Assembly (NCBI GenBank): GCA_964034945.1
Contig: OZ035962.1
Coordinates: forward strand, 19,839,030-19,903,029
DNA from: Chrysopilus asiliformis
Lineage: Eukaryota > Arthropoda > Insecta > Diptera > Rhagionidae
Direction: 5' to 3'
DNA length: 64,000 nt
In this document: piece after piece, positions 34,133 through 47,035 of the stretch
Numbering within the stretch: position 1 is the stretch's first letter
How the letters are laid out: every line of letters begins with the position of its first letter
The notes under the pieces: generated by a model
What the model saw: only the letters and a program-made list of their open reading frames with translations
Database searches by the model: none
What the model was told of the DNA's origin: nothing
Position numbers and translations under genes: made by a program

Positions 34133-35519
34133 TATGGCTTTATATACTCTCAGTTAGAATAAAAACGGGTTAAGGAATAAGTAATCCAGTATTCACCAAA
34201 TCATTTTTAAAATCTGGCAGGAAATTATTTTCTATCGAGTGCCAAATTGTTGCGATTTTACTGTACATATCCATAGTAACCTTAGAGGTGAAAAGGGAAA
34301 CGAAAACATTTTTTTTCGATAAGAGAATTTATACCAGAAGACGCCAACGCTATACAAGATTATGCTGTAGATATTCCCAGAGCTCTCTTCATAACCATAA
34401 ATTTTCTCCTGATGGCTATGAATAAAATTTCAATAATTTTTCCTTTTCAACTACTTTCCATATACTTTTCCGTTCGCTCTTAAACCTCAGGCAAATATAG
34501 GAGCTCATCATGTCTAGAAATTTTTACAATCCAATGAGAATATATTTGAAATCGAAACTGACTGAAAATATGAAGAGCAGGTGCACCAAGAATTCATATA
34601 ATATTTGAGAAAAAGGTCCTTGTTGTTGTTACAATACTTCATTTTTATATTATAAACAGTGAGCTCAAAATTATTTGCCCGTATCAATTTATGAAAGATC
34701 AAATTATTGAAACCAATATCCATTTAGTCATTCAGGTAGGGGTTTTGTACTTGTCAAGTACAAATTTTTTAAGATTTCGTTACGGGAACACGGAACATTG
34801 AAGAATTCAAAAGCTGTCTTTATAAAAATATTTGCACAGATAAAGCATGTTGCAATTTTTGATTTTCAGCAGGGTATATTGTTTACAGAACCTATTTTAC
34901 GTAATAGTGTAAAACATTAACTGTTTACAGATACTAAAATATTTCCTGTGAAGAATGTAAACAATGTAAGCAATGTTTCTCCAGTAACTGCAATATTCGA
35001 ATTATAATCCTCAAACAACGAAATGAAATTATAAAATAAAAATAAATTACCTTTTTAAATATATTTTTTTTTTTAAATTCTAATATAGAAAGAAAAACTT
35101 TGTAGGTAAAAATCTGAATATATGAAATTTTCTTCCATGGGCCGAGTAAATTAAATCTTGCAAACGCTAATAGTAGGAATTTAATAGGAATTTAATAATA
35201 TAACCCTAATAATAGGATTTTTTTGCTTGAAAGTGAAAAAAAAGTGACAACTTACAAATACGTATAACTTCGGGACAACAATTGCTTACAAATACGGTAA
35301 CTCCCAGAAAGATTAAAAAAAGAATATATTAATATAACAAATATTACAACAAAGTGATGTAAAGAATATAAAAGGATCAACAACTTTATGAATATACCAT
35401 CTACCTTTTGAGATATTCTATACAAAGTCATTACTTTCTCTGTTATTTAAGAAAAGTACATAAGGTAAGTGTGCATAATTTTGCTCATTGTCCCGAATGT
35501 GGATCTCCCCTCATTTTAC
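34133..35519. other. Gap without recognised features
   Basis: AT-rich; short frames only, none with motifs. Confidence 0.4.
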
Positions 35520-35900
35520 TTTCCTCTTCTATAGAGTAAAATCATATTCTACACACATTTTAACTTCATAAATTTTTCAATATAACTCACTGTTTTCAAA
35601 AAAATTGCAACAAAACTGTTTCATTTGCACGGGAGAGGGGGGAAGGAATGGCCCGATTTTTCATGTTCAAAAGCGGCCCCAAAAACCTCCAGAATTGATT
35701 TTTCCCCGAAAAATTTGAGGAAAAGGATATCACGTTATCCTTCTCCTTGCAAGCACGAAGGAGTAAAAATATTGTATTGTCATGTGTGCAAAATTTCAAG
35801 TTAATCGGATGAGTGGAAGTGGGTCAAAATTGGATTGCAAGAATTGACCCTGACAGACAGACCAACAAGTACGAAATAAAAGCTTTTATAAAAACATTAA
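35520..35900 (+). repeat. A'/B mosaic repeat
   Basis: The first part (to about 35665) is A'-type, read in the minus sense (TTCATAAATTTTTCAATATAACTCACTG, GGAAGGAATGGCCCGATTTT). It switches to family B at about 35670 (AAAACCTCCAGAATTGATTT) and runs to the B 3' end (GGGTCAAAATTGGATTGC, CAGACAGA, AATAAAAGCTTTTA). Confidence 0.65.
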
Positions 35901-37532
35901 AATTAATCATGCAGAACCCCATAACTAAGCGAAGGAAAAACTTTTTTTATCAGCTAAGAAATTATGTTTTGCTGTTACTATAAAGTCCGAGAATTAAAGA
36001 ATTAGTGAAACTATCTTTGGGAAAAAAATTTTTCTCCAAACTTTTAATAATATTTATTATAATCGGCGGACGATCCGAATGATATACATTTGGAACGATC
36101 CGTTTTTATTGAAATTGTACGAATTTCAAACAGAAATTTCACGAAAAAATGAATGTTTTCTATAAATAACCACCCCCGCTTAATGCCACAATGTAAAAAT
36201 ATTTGAAAATTTTTATCGTTAATTTACGGTTAATTCTAATCTCTTGGCTTCAAAGCAGCGATCCGAATTATGTACACTGACCTTAGTTATATTATATTTT
36301 ATGTTTTTCAGTCAACTGTCTGGTATCTCCTGCCACATCGAAAATTTCAATTTTCACGCGATAAAGTTTACACAGAAATCAATTAAACTTTCACGAGCAA
36401 AGGCTCTTTACTCGTCTATGTTATTGCATGTTTAGCAAATAGACCTGACTTCCTGTTTCATCAAGTCGTTACGAGCATTGAGGATAAATTAAGGCCCTGC
36501 TCCGCTAACTCACATCCGAGCAAGTGCATTTCATCATATATTTTCCCCTGACTACGTTTGCAGTTGATATACAGTGGAGATTGGGCCGGAGATTAGGAGC
36601 TGTTAACAGTTGGAAAAGCTTTTAGAGATTATATGATATACCACCATATTTACTACCACATCGTTTTCAGCTAACTCCCTCGAGGCTCCCGTTTTTGTGT
36701 TTGACTGACATTTCTAATGGAAACCTATGACAGGATTTTCCTTTTTATAGAAATGCCAAGCACTTTATGGAATGCAGGTGTCATGCAATTTACAAAATAC
36801 AATAGAAAATGAGTAATGAATACGCAACAAACAACTCTTCCACATTCCATTACACATCTTTAGATAGAAAAGGTATCTAGTAGTTGGCATAAATACCGGG
36901 TACCAAGCACCAAATACCACATTCGCCTGTAACATTCACCCGGGTTTAATAAACTTATGTAAAGTCTATAGAGAGAAGATATGCAATCCTGAATAATGCG
37001 AATGCATTATTGGAGTTGTCACCGGAAAACCTTTAGTTAAGAATACTTATTATTGTTCGTGTTTCTTGCAATCGGGTAGATGTGTTCTGACACGCTTGTG
37101 AAACGAAACATTCCACCATGTTGCACCGGGACAACAATCAGTAGAATTGAGAATAATTCATAGTTTTACTTGCTCTGTGATGTGTTGCTCTGTGATACGT
37201 TGCTCTGTGCGAATCTGGTAAAGGTAAAATTATCAAGATTGCATTATCGTAATGCGATTACTCAAAACCTAATATTTTTAAAAGCTGAAAACAGCCTTTC
37301 CAGTGGCGTGACTAGGAATCGCCTTCTCCCCCCCTCCCGCATGAAAATCTTATTGCCACTCACCTTGTTCGGGAAAACTATTTTACTGGCAATGGATATA
37401 GAGGTCATAGTTACGATACTCAAGTTGAGATGATGTGATTCCACTTCTTACTATGGATAAATGTGCCGCAGGCGATTTCTGTATAAAACAGTAAAAACTG
37501 AGTCACAAATTTTTATGTACCCGTTTATTTAC
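35901..37532. other. Gap without recognised features
   Basis: No gene or repeat family identified apart from one copy of the ATGTGCCGCAGGCG motif at about 37461. Confidence 0.4.
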
Positions 37533-38190
37533 TTTCTTATACGTAGTATAATAAAGTATTGTATTCACGAAAAATTTCGAGCTCTTAATTTTGCCTGAAA
37601 ACATTTACCGAGCACTCCTGAGTCGATTTGAGCATTACTACAAAAATGTCTTTCTGTCTATCAGTCTGTTAGTATGTGTACAAGATTCCTCAAAAACTAA
37701 TAGAGCTAGAGCCATGAAATTTTACAGGGATGTTGAGTCTGCAATGGGACAATCCTACCAACTTTTTGTGCAAATCCGTTAACCGGAATTAACCAAAATG
37801 GCGGCTTTTTAGAAATCGCAATTTCATTTTTTGTAATTTACTCTGAAACTAAGCATTTTTCTGTAGTTTTATATTTAACAAAAGCTGGAGAAAATGAGAT
37901 TTTCTACATCTTTGTATTTTACTAGAACGCCGTATCTCAAATCGTTATCGAAATATACCGTTATTTTAAAAAAAATCAGAGTTCTGCGATTATCTCGAAA
38001 AATACCGGGTTTCTGGTGTTTTAATGTATGAAATGAATTGAAGAGAATAATTTTTGCCATGATTTTCTCTTTTGCCGTTATTTTAAAAAAATATATTTTT
38101 GCGAATTGCTTGCAAACTAACGGTTTTCCGGAAAAAAACAGTTAATAGTAGAATTAAAGTTTATAAAATTTTCTACATTTTTGCCTTTAA
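37533..38190 (+). repeat. Family C copy
   Basis: Begins ACTTTCTTATACGTAGTATA, then the CGAGCACTCCTGAGTCG box, ACAAAAATGTCTTTCTGTC, a short GTCT stretch, AATAGAGCTAGAGCCATGAAA and CCGTTAACCGGAA, ending in 'tatctcaaatcg'-type modules. Reverse orientation to 2335-3149. Confidence 0.78.
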
Positions 38191-38299
38191 AAATTGATTC
38201 AAATATGCCATAATCGAAAATTTCATAATGAAATGCGGCGCAGGCTAATTTTTTTAAAGCCACATGCACAGCAGGCAAAAGTTTTTCGAGAAACTGCAT

Positions 38300-39142
38300 A
38301 GCAGGTGAAAATCCAATTGGCCAAGGAGACTCTTCAAGGCCCCCTGTCCTCTAGGGAGACCCCTTACCGGGAGTATGCTCCCACTAGTTATGCTACAGAG
38401 ACTTCTCACAGTAACTATATAAGGAAAAAGTCGACTTTTTGTCCGCTATGCTGTATGTATATATGTTCGGTGTTATCTCGCAAACCACTAGACAGATTTT
38501 GATTCGGCTTCTGCCTAGAAATACCTTGACTTTCTGATTAGGATTTAGGGCATGTTAGTATCATTCATTTGCCCTTTCTCCCTCTGGACATACGACCAAG
38601 GTGGGATTGGCTCTCCTCAGACTTTCTCATACATATCAAATTATAAATTCACCAGCAAGTATATGGTCATCAGACTTTGAGGTTGCGTCTTTTAAAATAT
38701 GGCGAACATAAAAAAACTTCACAAGAATAACGCACTAAAACGTTATGGAAATATTATTTTTAGCTTAGCGCAATCCCTCTTGATTACATGTATTAAGTTT
38801 TAAAATAATATTTATCGTTTGCAGATTTTATTAAAAATTGAGAGATTCATATCAGAATTTTTCCAAGTACTTTAAAAGCTACATTGTTGAAAAATTAACA
38901 CTAAAAATCCGGCACATAAGCTTATCAAACACGATAATACCATTTTATGAAATTTCCAACAATAGAGAATTTAATAGTTTACCTGCATTGTGTATATAAC
39001 GATTATATATAGTGAAATTTAATTGTGTTTGAAATTGGATTTGAACGGCTTCGTTAATAGATGAAAAGTGAGCAAACGCGTACACAAAGTCTTGTAAAAA
39101 TTCATGCTCATATCTATGCTAGCCTAAATAGTACAATGTCTA
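38300..39142. other. Gap, slightly GC-richer start
   Basis: A less AT-rich stretch (about 38330-38420) is followed by a 'ctcgcaaaccactagacagatttt' sentence resembling other Helitron-like 5' regions, with no recognisable end. Nothing else was seen. Confidence 0.35.
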
Positions 39143-39414
39143 CACTCAGAAAAATGTCCAGGTCAACTTTTTGTCAGGTTAACTCTGACCTTACAGAGGT
39201 TTATGTAAGCCAGCTAGCGGTCAGAGTTAACCTATCTAAGGTCAACTCGTGCAGCTCCCAATGCCCTACTTCACCTGCTGGTGGCTTAATTTCAGAATTT
39301 CTGCGACCACAGGTCAACTCAGTTTTACTTGCCCACATGCAGGCGAACGCGCGCCTGCCCGAGGCCAATTACGCCGTATGTAGGTCGTCGAGTTAGCCTC
39401 CATTTTTCTGAGTG
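39143..39414 (+). mobile_element. TA-flanked MITE 'M', copy 1
   Basis: A 272-bp element with TA duplication (39141-39142, 39415-39416). Ends read CACTCAGAAAAATG inward, one of them CACTCAGAAAAATGGAGGCT when reversed. Internally it contains repeated GGTCAAC / GAGTTAACC motifs in both orientations. It is nearly identical to the inverted copy at 56749-57024. Confidence 0.88.
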
Positions 39415-39853
39415 TATAAATGGCACAAAGTTTCCAAAGCACCTGGTGCGCATCGTCAAGTTAGGAAATTGTTTTCATTATGTACTTTTCCTTGTTTAAA
39501 CTAGATTAACTTTGCCGGAGGGTACAGAAAAACACTTGCAGAAAACAAAATAATTGCAATGAAAAAACTCGGATGAAGGATGCACAACAGAGTAGCTGGG
39601 ATACATCCACTAAAAGAAAATTAGTGTAAAAGCGATGGAAATGAAAGAAAATTACTTCACTGATTGTAAGAAGACTGTTTGACGTTTCAGTCAAAATTAA
39701 ATTATTTATTTTGCGATTTTTTTTTCCTTTATTGCTTATTATATATTTTTTTATTGTGTAATTTGTATCAAAAATTGATGAAAATTCTGTGCGAACTTAA
39801 AAGAACAAAAATTTCAAAATACAAACTTTAAAAATTATTTTTATACTCTAGAT

Positions 39854-40400
39854 CAGGCCTGTCCAACCTTTTTGTACTAAAGTTCGACTTTTTTTAATCC
39901 AACTACATCGAGATCTACCCATATAAGTGTGGTTACACGGCCAGAGCAAAAGATACTCCACGTACGGAGCCGCAGTAATCCTGAAAATAAACCATTTCAC
40001 GTTTGCGATAACACGTAGTGTCTCGCATCGCCTAATGTGAACAGGCTCGTGAATTCTAAATCGAAACTAAACTATTCAAACAAATTTTAAACATGAGTCC
40101 GCGAGAACCTAGTAATTTTCAAGTGTTCAATGCCTACTTAAAATAGACAAGTAAAATAAAATTTAAAATAAGGTATCTAAGTAAAAAATACCACTTGCTT
40201 TAACACCAAAAAAAAAAAAAAAAAAAAACAAAAAACGGATAAGTAGATAGTGTGGTTACTTAATTTTCACTTTCCCTTTTTTTTAATATTTGTGTTTACA
40301 AAAAAAATTTTTTTAACATTTTCAGTCTGTAGTAGAAGATTGACCCAAATTCGTGTCGACATCGACTGGTAGATCGCGATCGCCTGGTTGGGCAGCACTG
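39854..40400. mobile_element. Non-autonomous hAT element
   Basis: Ends CAGGCCTGTCCAACC and, reversed, CAGTGCTGCCCAACC. Flanking 8-mers are CTCTAGAT and CTCTATAT, an 8-bp duplication with one difference. CAGG..TGTCCAACC ends are typical hAT. An A-rich run (about 40207-40228) lies inside. No transposase is visible. Confidence 0.8.
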
Positions 40401-40440
40401 CTCTATATGATATATCATATAGGAGTATATTAGATTTAGT

Positions 40441-41046
40441 ATACCGTCTGTAACGCATCGAACCAATCATCTGACACAAAAATGAACCACACCAGGGTGT
40501 TAGGGATGACAAAAGATTTTGATTTCCGCATGTCCATCCGTCTGTCTGTCGGTTCGTGAACACCATAACTCTGAAAGCATAGTTAGAGACTTGAAATTTT
40601 GTACAGTTGCGTTTCTCATAAATAGGTAGGACAAGTTCTTGAACGCGCAAAAAGGAATCAATGCTTCCCTCCTTCCCCATACAAACGAACCCGTTTTTTA
40701 CGATTTCCTCGAAAATGATTCGTCATATTGAAAAATTTATTAAGGTAAAATGTATTGAGAATAGGATTTTACATAACTCTTCCATACATCAAAATCCAAT
40801 CGAACAACTGCTTCCCCCTCTCCCATACAAATGGGATACTTTTTCCCGGTTTTCCCGAAAACTGTGCGTCGTATCGAAAAATTTATTAAAATAAAATGTG
40901 TTTAGAATATGATTTTAAATAACCTTATGATTTTACATACTTCATTCCACCTCTCCTATACAAATGTATTTTTTAAATAAACATTTTGTCTCATATAGAG
41001 TATTTGAAGATTGATCCCTGGTAATTGTAGCTTTTCTTATGTTTTT
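40441..41046 (+). repeat. Family A' repeat, near full length
   Basis: Order: GTATACCGTCTGTAACGC start, ACACCAGGGTGTTAGGGATG, a GTCY block, GAGACTTGAAATTTTGTAC, tandem 'gaaaaatttatta...tttagaat' modules, AATAAACATTTTGTCTCATA and the 3' end GGTAATTGTAGCTTTTCTTATG. The T run at about 40974-40979 gives the unoccupied version of the site filled at 46858-47417. Confidence 0.8.
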
Positions 41047-41349
41047 ACGTACTTTTCTCGATTTAAATCGTGGAAATGACATGTTATGGTGTTAGTTGTA
41101 TAAAAAGTGATATGCGTTACAAAAGATATGGAAAATGTAATGCTAAGCCGAGAAATGGGGTGTGGTGGGGGAGGGGGGTGGAAGGCGGGGGGTCAAAATC
41201 ACCTTTAACCGGATGTGAATTTTAGATGAGTGCAACAAATTCAAATCGAAATTTTCCTCTATGATTTGGTTTTAGTATAAAGGCGAACGCCTAGGGCATA
41301 ATTTTTCTGGGACAACGCGGCGCTTTTGGCGGCATTTTGATACATTTGT

Positions 41350-42598
41350 AAGTTCGCTGCGTCAAATTTTGGGGCCTCTAATCTTCTTAATGTTTATCAA
41401 TGATATTGTGGAATCATTTAAATTTGGTAAAGCTCATGTTTTTGCTGACGACCTTCAATTCCTACACACTGGTAATTTGTTATCTGCTGATAGTTGTATT
41501 GATGAGATTAATTCGGACTTGGAACGATTAAGTTTATGGGCTGCGAATAATAAAATAGGTATTAATCCGTCTAAATCACAAGCTATAGCCTTCTATAAGA
41601 AACCAATTGCAGATCAGTTAAGCCCGATTATTCTAAACAATACCATTGTAAACTTCAGTAAAAAAGTTAAAAGCCTTGGAATAATTTTTGACGAACTTCT
41701 TTCCTGGGATTACCACATTAACTCCATTATTAAACGGACTTTTGGTGTTATTAGTCGGCTTAACTCTCTTAAATTATATTTACCTATAGATGTTAAAACT
41801 AGACTAGCCTTTGCCTTAATCATGCCTTTTTTCAATTATGGTTGTGAGGTTTATTCGGGGTGCTCTCAATCTAATCTTGTGCGACTGCGTAAATGCTTTA
41901 ATTGTTTGATGAGGTTCGTTTTCAGTCTAAGTAAAACAGACCATATTTCGGAATTTGTTGTAAGATTTCTTGGCTGTGATCTTGTTACTCACATCAACAT
42001 GCGATGTCTAATTTTCCTGCATAAGACTCTTTATTCTGGTACTCCATCTTTTTTGCTAAATTATATTACTTTTATTAGATCTACCAGGGTTAGAGATTTA
42101 ATAGTACCGAGGCGCCGTAGCCTAATAATGGACAAATCATTTTTTGTCAGGGTAACCATCATGTGGAACTCTCTGTCTCAGGTGATCAGGACAGAAAGGA
42201 ATTTTAAAATATTTAAAAAGAAGGTATTCTTTGAATTTGCGAGGCCGCCTGAGTGTTAGGGTATTATAGCTGGGGTTTTCTCTTTTCTATTTGTTGGTCA
42301 TTAGTTTTTGGGGTCAGTTGCTTCATTTTATTACATTTGCTGTTTCATTGTCATATTTAAACATTAGCATCTTTTTGCGATTCTATTCGGGTAGTGGATT
42401 AATTATTGAATACTGTGTTTCTATAAGTTTATTTAATGTATTTGTATATATATTTCTTTTTTTACAATACCTCTGTAAATTGTTATTAAGTACTTAAACC
42501 GTGTCATTGTATTAGTCTTAAGAACCTTTATACAAGGCATTATGCCTTTTGGTTTATTATCAATAAATTATTATTATTATTAAAAAAAAAAAAAAAAA
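41350..42598 (+). mobile_element. 5'-truncated LINE with poly-A tail
   Basis: This non-LTR retrotransposon keeps the later part of reverse transcriptase, a 3' UTR of about 320 bp, an AATAAA signal (42562-42567), a short (ATT)n stretch and 17 A's (42582-42598). 5' truncation is the usual outcome of target-primed reverse transcription. The target-site duplication is not clear. Confidence 0.88.
41369..42259 (+). pseudogene. LINE reverse transcriptase fragment
   Basis: The 296-residue open frame begins inside the reverse transcriptase domain, at the motif normally read as GSILGPLLF; upstream in-frame codons give RQILGPLIFLMFINDI. The catalytic box is HVFADDLQF (FADD at residues 25-28). It is followed by LERLSLWAANNKIGINPSKS and by SLGIIFD. 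The C-terminus has a MWNSLSQVIR stretch (Trp near residue 266), a conserved tail seen in CR1/L2-type LINEs. Endonuclease and early palm motifs are missing, so it cannot be active. There are no internal stops, suggesting a fairly young insertion. Clade assignment is tentative. Confidence 0.87.
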
Positions 42599-42599
42599 T

Positions 42600-44096
42600 T
42601 TGGACCTCACAAAGGATAATAGCGAAAACACAATGACGCGTCAACGTGTGCGTTGGTTTTGACATTTCAGCGCTCCGAACTTGCTAACGCTTTGAAATGT
42701 CTGTACTAAAACCTAAAAATTCTACTTGAGAACTATATGCTTCACGATTTTATTCAAATTTGCTCCATATTGCTTATTCCGGCGACAAGTCCATCTCCTA
42801 GTATCTTTGTTAAAAAAAACGCTGTAACATCAATAATATGGTTTTTCCCTCTATGACAAAATTGAGAGCTGATGTGCAACAGTTTTATATTTTGAACTAG
42901 GAATTCATATGTACATCAATTTTCAATTTTCGCTCTCGTGTAAAATTTTGAAAACTTGTTGTAAAAGGAATTAACTCTTCGTGTCTCTTCTATTTCACAG
43001 ACATATTCAAACACCTTCCATCTTTTTTTAACATTGCTAATTCCACATTACTAATACTAGCCAAGTTAATAGTAAATATTTAAAGAATTGGTTACTACTG
43101 AGAAATCGTTTTGAACGAAAGATGAAAAGGATATTAGAAAATGGCTAAAATATTCAAGTGGTGCATGGAATATTAATAATTCAGGATATTTTCTGATATG
43201 AGTTGACTTCTTATTTGCATATTCCGTTTTTACAGCACTGCACAAACATGGTATACAGCATAGTTTTTTATTAATTTAATACGAGACATATTTGTGCATG
43301 TAAGTTACTAGTCACACTGCAATATTTATTCCATAGGGACTTTCTATACGGCTATTTTAAAGAAAATCAGATTTAATATTTTAAAACGATGTGGTACAGA
43401 ATGTTTATGCGATTATTGTGCTGGAAGTACTTTTTCCCCTATGCACAATATCTGAGGCAAATAACATATTCCAAGTAAGCACAACCATGTTTGTTTTGCC
43501 GTTAAAATTATTATTACAAAGCAAAGTTAATAATAAAATAGTTTTGGTCTACAAAACTGCTTCAATAAACATCCTTGGGCTCTACCAGTATATGTTCGTA
43601 GTTATCCGAAAACTTTTGTATTTTATACACGTTGCAATACTTTGTTTAGTCCATTTGATATTTCCTTTGTTGGACTATCCCTATAGCAGCAACCCCGGAA
43701 TTCTGGTTTATTTCATTTTAATATGATTATTAAAGTTAAATTATTTGTAGCACTTAATTAAAACTCGGACTTCCTGTTTATTAATTACAGCTGCAGAAAT
43801 CCGAAAGCTTAAACGTAAAATAAGTAATAATGAAATTTTGAAGAACTTTTTTTCTAGCAATTCATAGTTTTCAAAAAATCTCAAACAGATATGTGCTTTA
43901 AAAGTAATTTTGTTTTATCAAAGTAATTCTCTATCAGTAACCTGAAAATATATTTGGATTTTACACAACATCGGTCATTACTAGGGTGACCATAATCATA
44001 TTCCATCAATCCCGGATTAGGTGAGCTGGAAGGAGATATTGGTTGGCATGGAACAATAACGAAACAATAAATTTTAGCCGAAGTAGAGCCGAAGTA
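42600..44096. other. Gap, one decayed 'TGACCATA' end
   Basis: AT-rich. At about 43984 AGGGTGACCATAATCATATT resembles the GTGACCATA terminus. The text after it (GGAACAATAACGAAACAATAAATTTTA) resembles 32770-32800. No gene seen. Confidence 0.4.
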
Positions 44097-44252
44097 AGTC
44101 TAGATCGCTATCACGGCCTCTGCTGTTGATGGGTAGCAACGCAAAAACCTTACAAATGTTGTAATTCATCCACGGTTCGCAATCCATGTAAAACTGTAGG
44201 TGCGAAGCAGGGAAGAAAATTATTACGAAACCTCTATTGAGTAGACCCAGTC
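44097..44252 (+). repeat. SINE body, 5'-truncated copy
   Basis: Matches the downstream body of the SINE at 44893-45204: GCTATCACGGCCTCTGCTG, CCTTACAAATGTTGTAATTC, GTAGGTGCGAAGCA, ending in a GACCCAG. It lacks the tRNA-like head. TAGAGCCGAAGTA repeats flank it on both sides. Confidence 0.72.
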
Positions 44253-44892
44253 CCACTTCGGGATGTAGCGTTATTAGATAGGTAGAGCCGAAGTAGAGTA
44301 TGTTCTGAGATTTAATGATCGTTTTTCGTGTTTGTAAAATTATAACTTTGTTCTAATACGGATCCTATGTTCACCCTGTTTGAAACGAAATCGCATTTTT
44401 TTTTATTTTATTCATTTTTAAATTTTACCGTGCAGAAAATTGTCTGCCACGTGAATTTTTTATGGAGGGGTTAAAACTTCACGGTTCTTTTCATGTGATT
44501 CTAAAAATATTCTTTTATTAATAAATTAATATGTCAATACATTACATTTTGTTATGACAAACGACAATAAAATTATTCAGCCGACCGAAAACTTGAAAGA
44601 CACATTATTTTGACAAGATATATAATATTTTCTTTAAATAGTTTTCATCTAATTTTTTATACTCAAAACTTTATTTAGAATTACTAGAAGAAGCGTCCCT
44701 GTATCTTTTGTATGCCAACTCCATTACAAATAATACCTAAATAAATAAAATGATCTTTTTATTTTTTCAGGCTTCGAGAGATCCAAATTATTAAGTACCT
44801 ACCTACATATATTCACCTAAGATTCAATAGGATGATTTACTAGTGGGAAAAATTTAATATCACCTGAGAATCCTTTGTAAAATTTCTTGACA

Positions 44893-45204
44893 GTCTAGCG
44901 TAGTCCAAGTGGTAAAGTACTTGGCCCGTATTCCGGAGGTCGGTGGTTCAATTCTCGACTGTCGCACGCTGTGATATAAGTCCACTCAACTTGCTTTACG
45001 AAATAAGTAGTGATAGTTGCTGCGTGGTGTTAACGACATCGTCCATCTAGATTGCTATCACGGCCTCTGCTGTTGATGGGTTGCAACGTAAAAACCTTAC
45101 AAATGTTGTAATTCATCGATGGTTCGCAATCCATATAAAAACTGTAGGTGCGAAGCATGGAAAAAATTGTTATGAAACCTCAATTGAGGAGGCCCAGAAA
45201 GATA
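44893..45204 (+). mobile_element. tRNA-derived SINE
   Basis: The head contains an RNA polymerase III A box (TAGTCCAAGTGG, 44901-44912) and a B box (GTTCAATTC, 44946-44954) at typical spacing. The body follows and is shared with 44097-44252. It ends near GAGGCCCAG. The head does not fold as a working tRNA, because the acceptor ends are not complementary. Retroposition would depend on a partner LINE. No clear poly-A tail or target duplication is visible. Confidence 0.75.
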
Positions 45205-45940
45205 TGTTTAATATCTTCCAAATATTATCAAAATTTTAAATGGCGGAGGCGAGGAGATCTGCAAGATATAAAACTCTCCGACGCCAACACTTATCTTTAA
45301 GTGCTACGGCTTCAAAATCAGAACGACATGAATGGCTGGAGTATGAAATACGTCTTACTTCATACTTTTTTAAAGCCGTTTTTTTTTAAATTAAAAACGG
45401 CATACCGTAGAAGCCAAAAGTGCAGATTTTCTTATTCAATGTTTAACATTTCACTATTTTAAAAAAACGCAATCATGATGTCATTTTTGATGAAATATTT
45501 CTGTTAAATAAAAGCTATGAATTTTTACCGAGATTTTTTACTCCATTACTACACTACACATACATAATGATAAACAAAAAAAATACCCTTGCTTGCTGAA
45601 CTCTCACCCTATTTTTAACTGAATTATTCAATCGAATCGCTATGAATAATTTATAAGAAACTGACCGGACGATAAGCATGGCTTCTTTTAGCACCAAAAA
45701 CACGAAGGAGTCAGTCGTCCTTGATATGTGAGTGCTGTGTGTGGGCATTAAAAGTTTCGATTCATTAATTATTCATGGCCGCACAGTGGGTATCCGCCGC
45801 CATCCATATTTTCACTCAAAGTATTTACTTCACATTGAACTTTTTACTCGAATATAAAATCTTTGCAAAATGTGCCCAAAGAAAAAAAACAACAACGTCC
45901 TAATGCGGATTTATGAATAGTATCAAATTTGTCGTTATTT
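45205..45940. other. Gap without recognised features
   Basis: Nothing recognised. An imperfect 'aaaacggc ... gccgttttt' inverted repeat lies near 45375-45415. Confidence 0.4.
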
Positions 45941-45944
45941 GCTA

Positions 45945-46100
45945 TTTTTAACCGACTTCTAAAAAGGAAAAGCAATTCGACTCCTATGTTTTTTTTTGTA
46001 TGTTCACGCGTACCTAACTTTTTACTGGGTTGACCGATTTTGTTCATTCAAAAGAGAAAGTTGTGAAAAAATTTCCTGATTGGGTGTCGTTGTAAGTTTT
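45945..46100 (+). repeat. ACCGACTTCnAAAAAGGA-type dispersed insect repeat
   Basis: Contains AACCGACTTCTAAAAAGGAA, TTTTTGTATGTTCACGCG, GGGTTGACCGATTTTGTTCA and the AAAAGAGAAAGTTGTG box, a string common in insect genomes. A short similar stretch (AACCGACTTCGAAAGGAAA) is at about 57666. Confidence 0.5.
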
Positions 46101-46277
46101 CACCCCGTGGCGCTATTTCTTCATACCTCACCCAATTTTTAAAAAAAATTTCCAAAAAATATCCACAAAAATTTCTCAAAAAAATTCATTTAAAAAATTT
46201 TCCGGAAAATTTCCGTCTATCCCGACCCGTTCCCTTTCTCTTCTCTCTTTCAAACTTCCCACCTACTACCCTCCACT

Positions 46278-47004
46278 TTCACACCAATTTCGAAAGAGTT
46301 GAGCTAGAGACTTGAAATTTTTTGCAGGCGCGTTTCTCGTAAATGGCTAGGCTGTTTTCGAACGGGTGAAATTGGACCATTCCTTCCCCCTCCCCCATTC
46401 AAACGAAACAGTTTTCTGCAATTTTCTCCAAAACGATGAGTCATGTTGAAAAATTTATAAAGGTAAAATGTATTTAGAATAAGATTCTGCATAACTCATC
46501 CACAAATCAAAATCCATTCGATCACTGCTTGCCCACTCTCCCATTCAAATGGAATAATTTTTTTCCTGGTTTTTCAAAAACTGTGCATCGTTTCGAAAAA
46601 TGTATGAAATCAAAATGTGTTTAGAATGTAATTCTACATAACTTATTTATACATCAAAATCCACTGCTTGGACCACAGCTTCCCCCTTTCCTTCATACAA
46701 ATTGCATACTTTTTTATTATCTCGAAAACGGTGAGTCGTATTGAAAAATTTATAAAGGAAAAATCTGTTTAGAATATGATTTTACATAACCGTTCCATAC
46801 ATCAAAATCCAATGGGCCCACTCCTGTCCCCCTCTCCTATACAAATGAATTTTTTTTATACCCGTATGGTGAAACCAAAGGGTATATTAACTTTGCCTTA
46901 CCGTTTGTAACGCCAAGATCCCGTCATCGCACAAAAAAATGAATTACACCAGTGTGTTTAGAATGATAAAAAAAATTGAATTTTGCATGTCCGTCCGTCC
47001 GTCC

Positions 47005-47035
<31 letters not shown>

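Noticed and set aside
39061..39396. 111-codon frame shared with 56767-56967
   Set aside because: Conservation comes from the two copies of a non-autonomous MITE; the frame spans its subterminal repeats.
41340..42610. Target-site duplication of the LINE based on shared AAATTT near both edges
   Set aside because: The match is short, AT-rich and imperfect; the true 5' breakpoint is not visible.
43391..43726. Hydrophobic 111-codon frame as a membrane protein
   Set aside because: Leu/Ile/Phe-rich translation is expected from AT-rich DNA; no signal of conservation, splice context or domain.
44893..44965. Functional tRNA gene
   Set aside because: Pol III boxes are present but the acceptor ends do not pair and the region continues into a SINE body.
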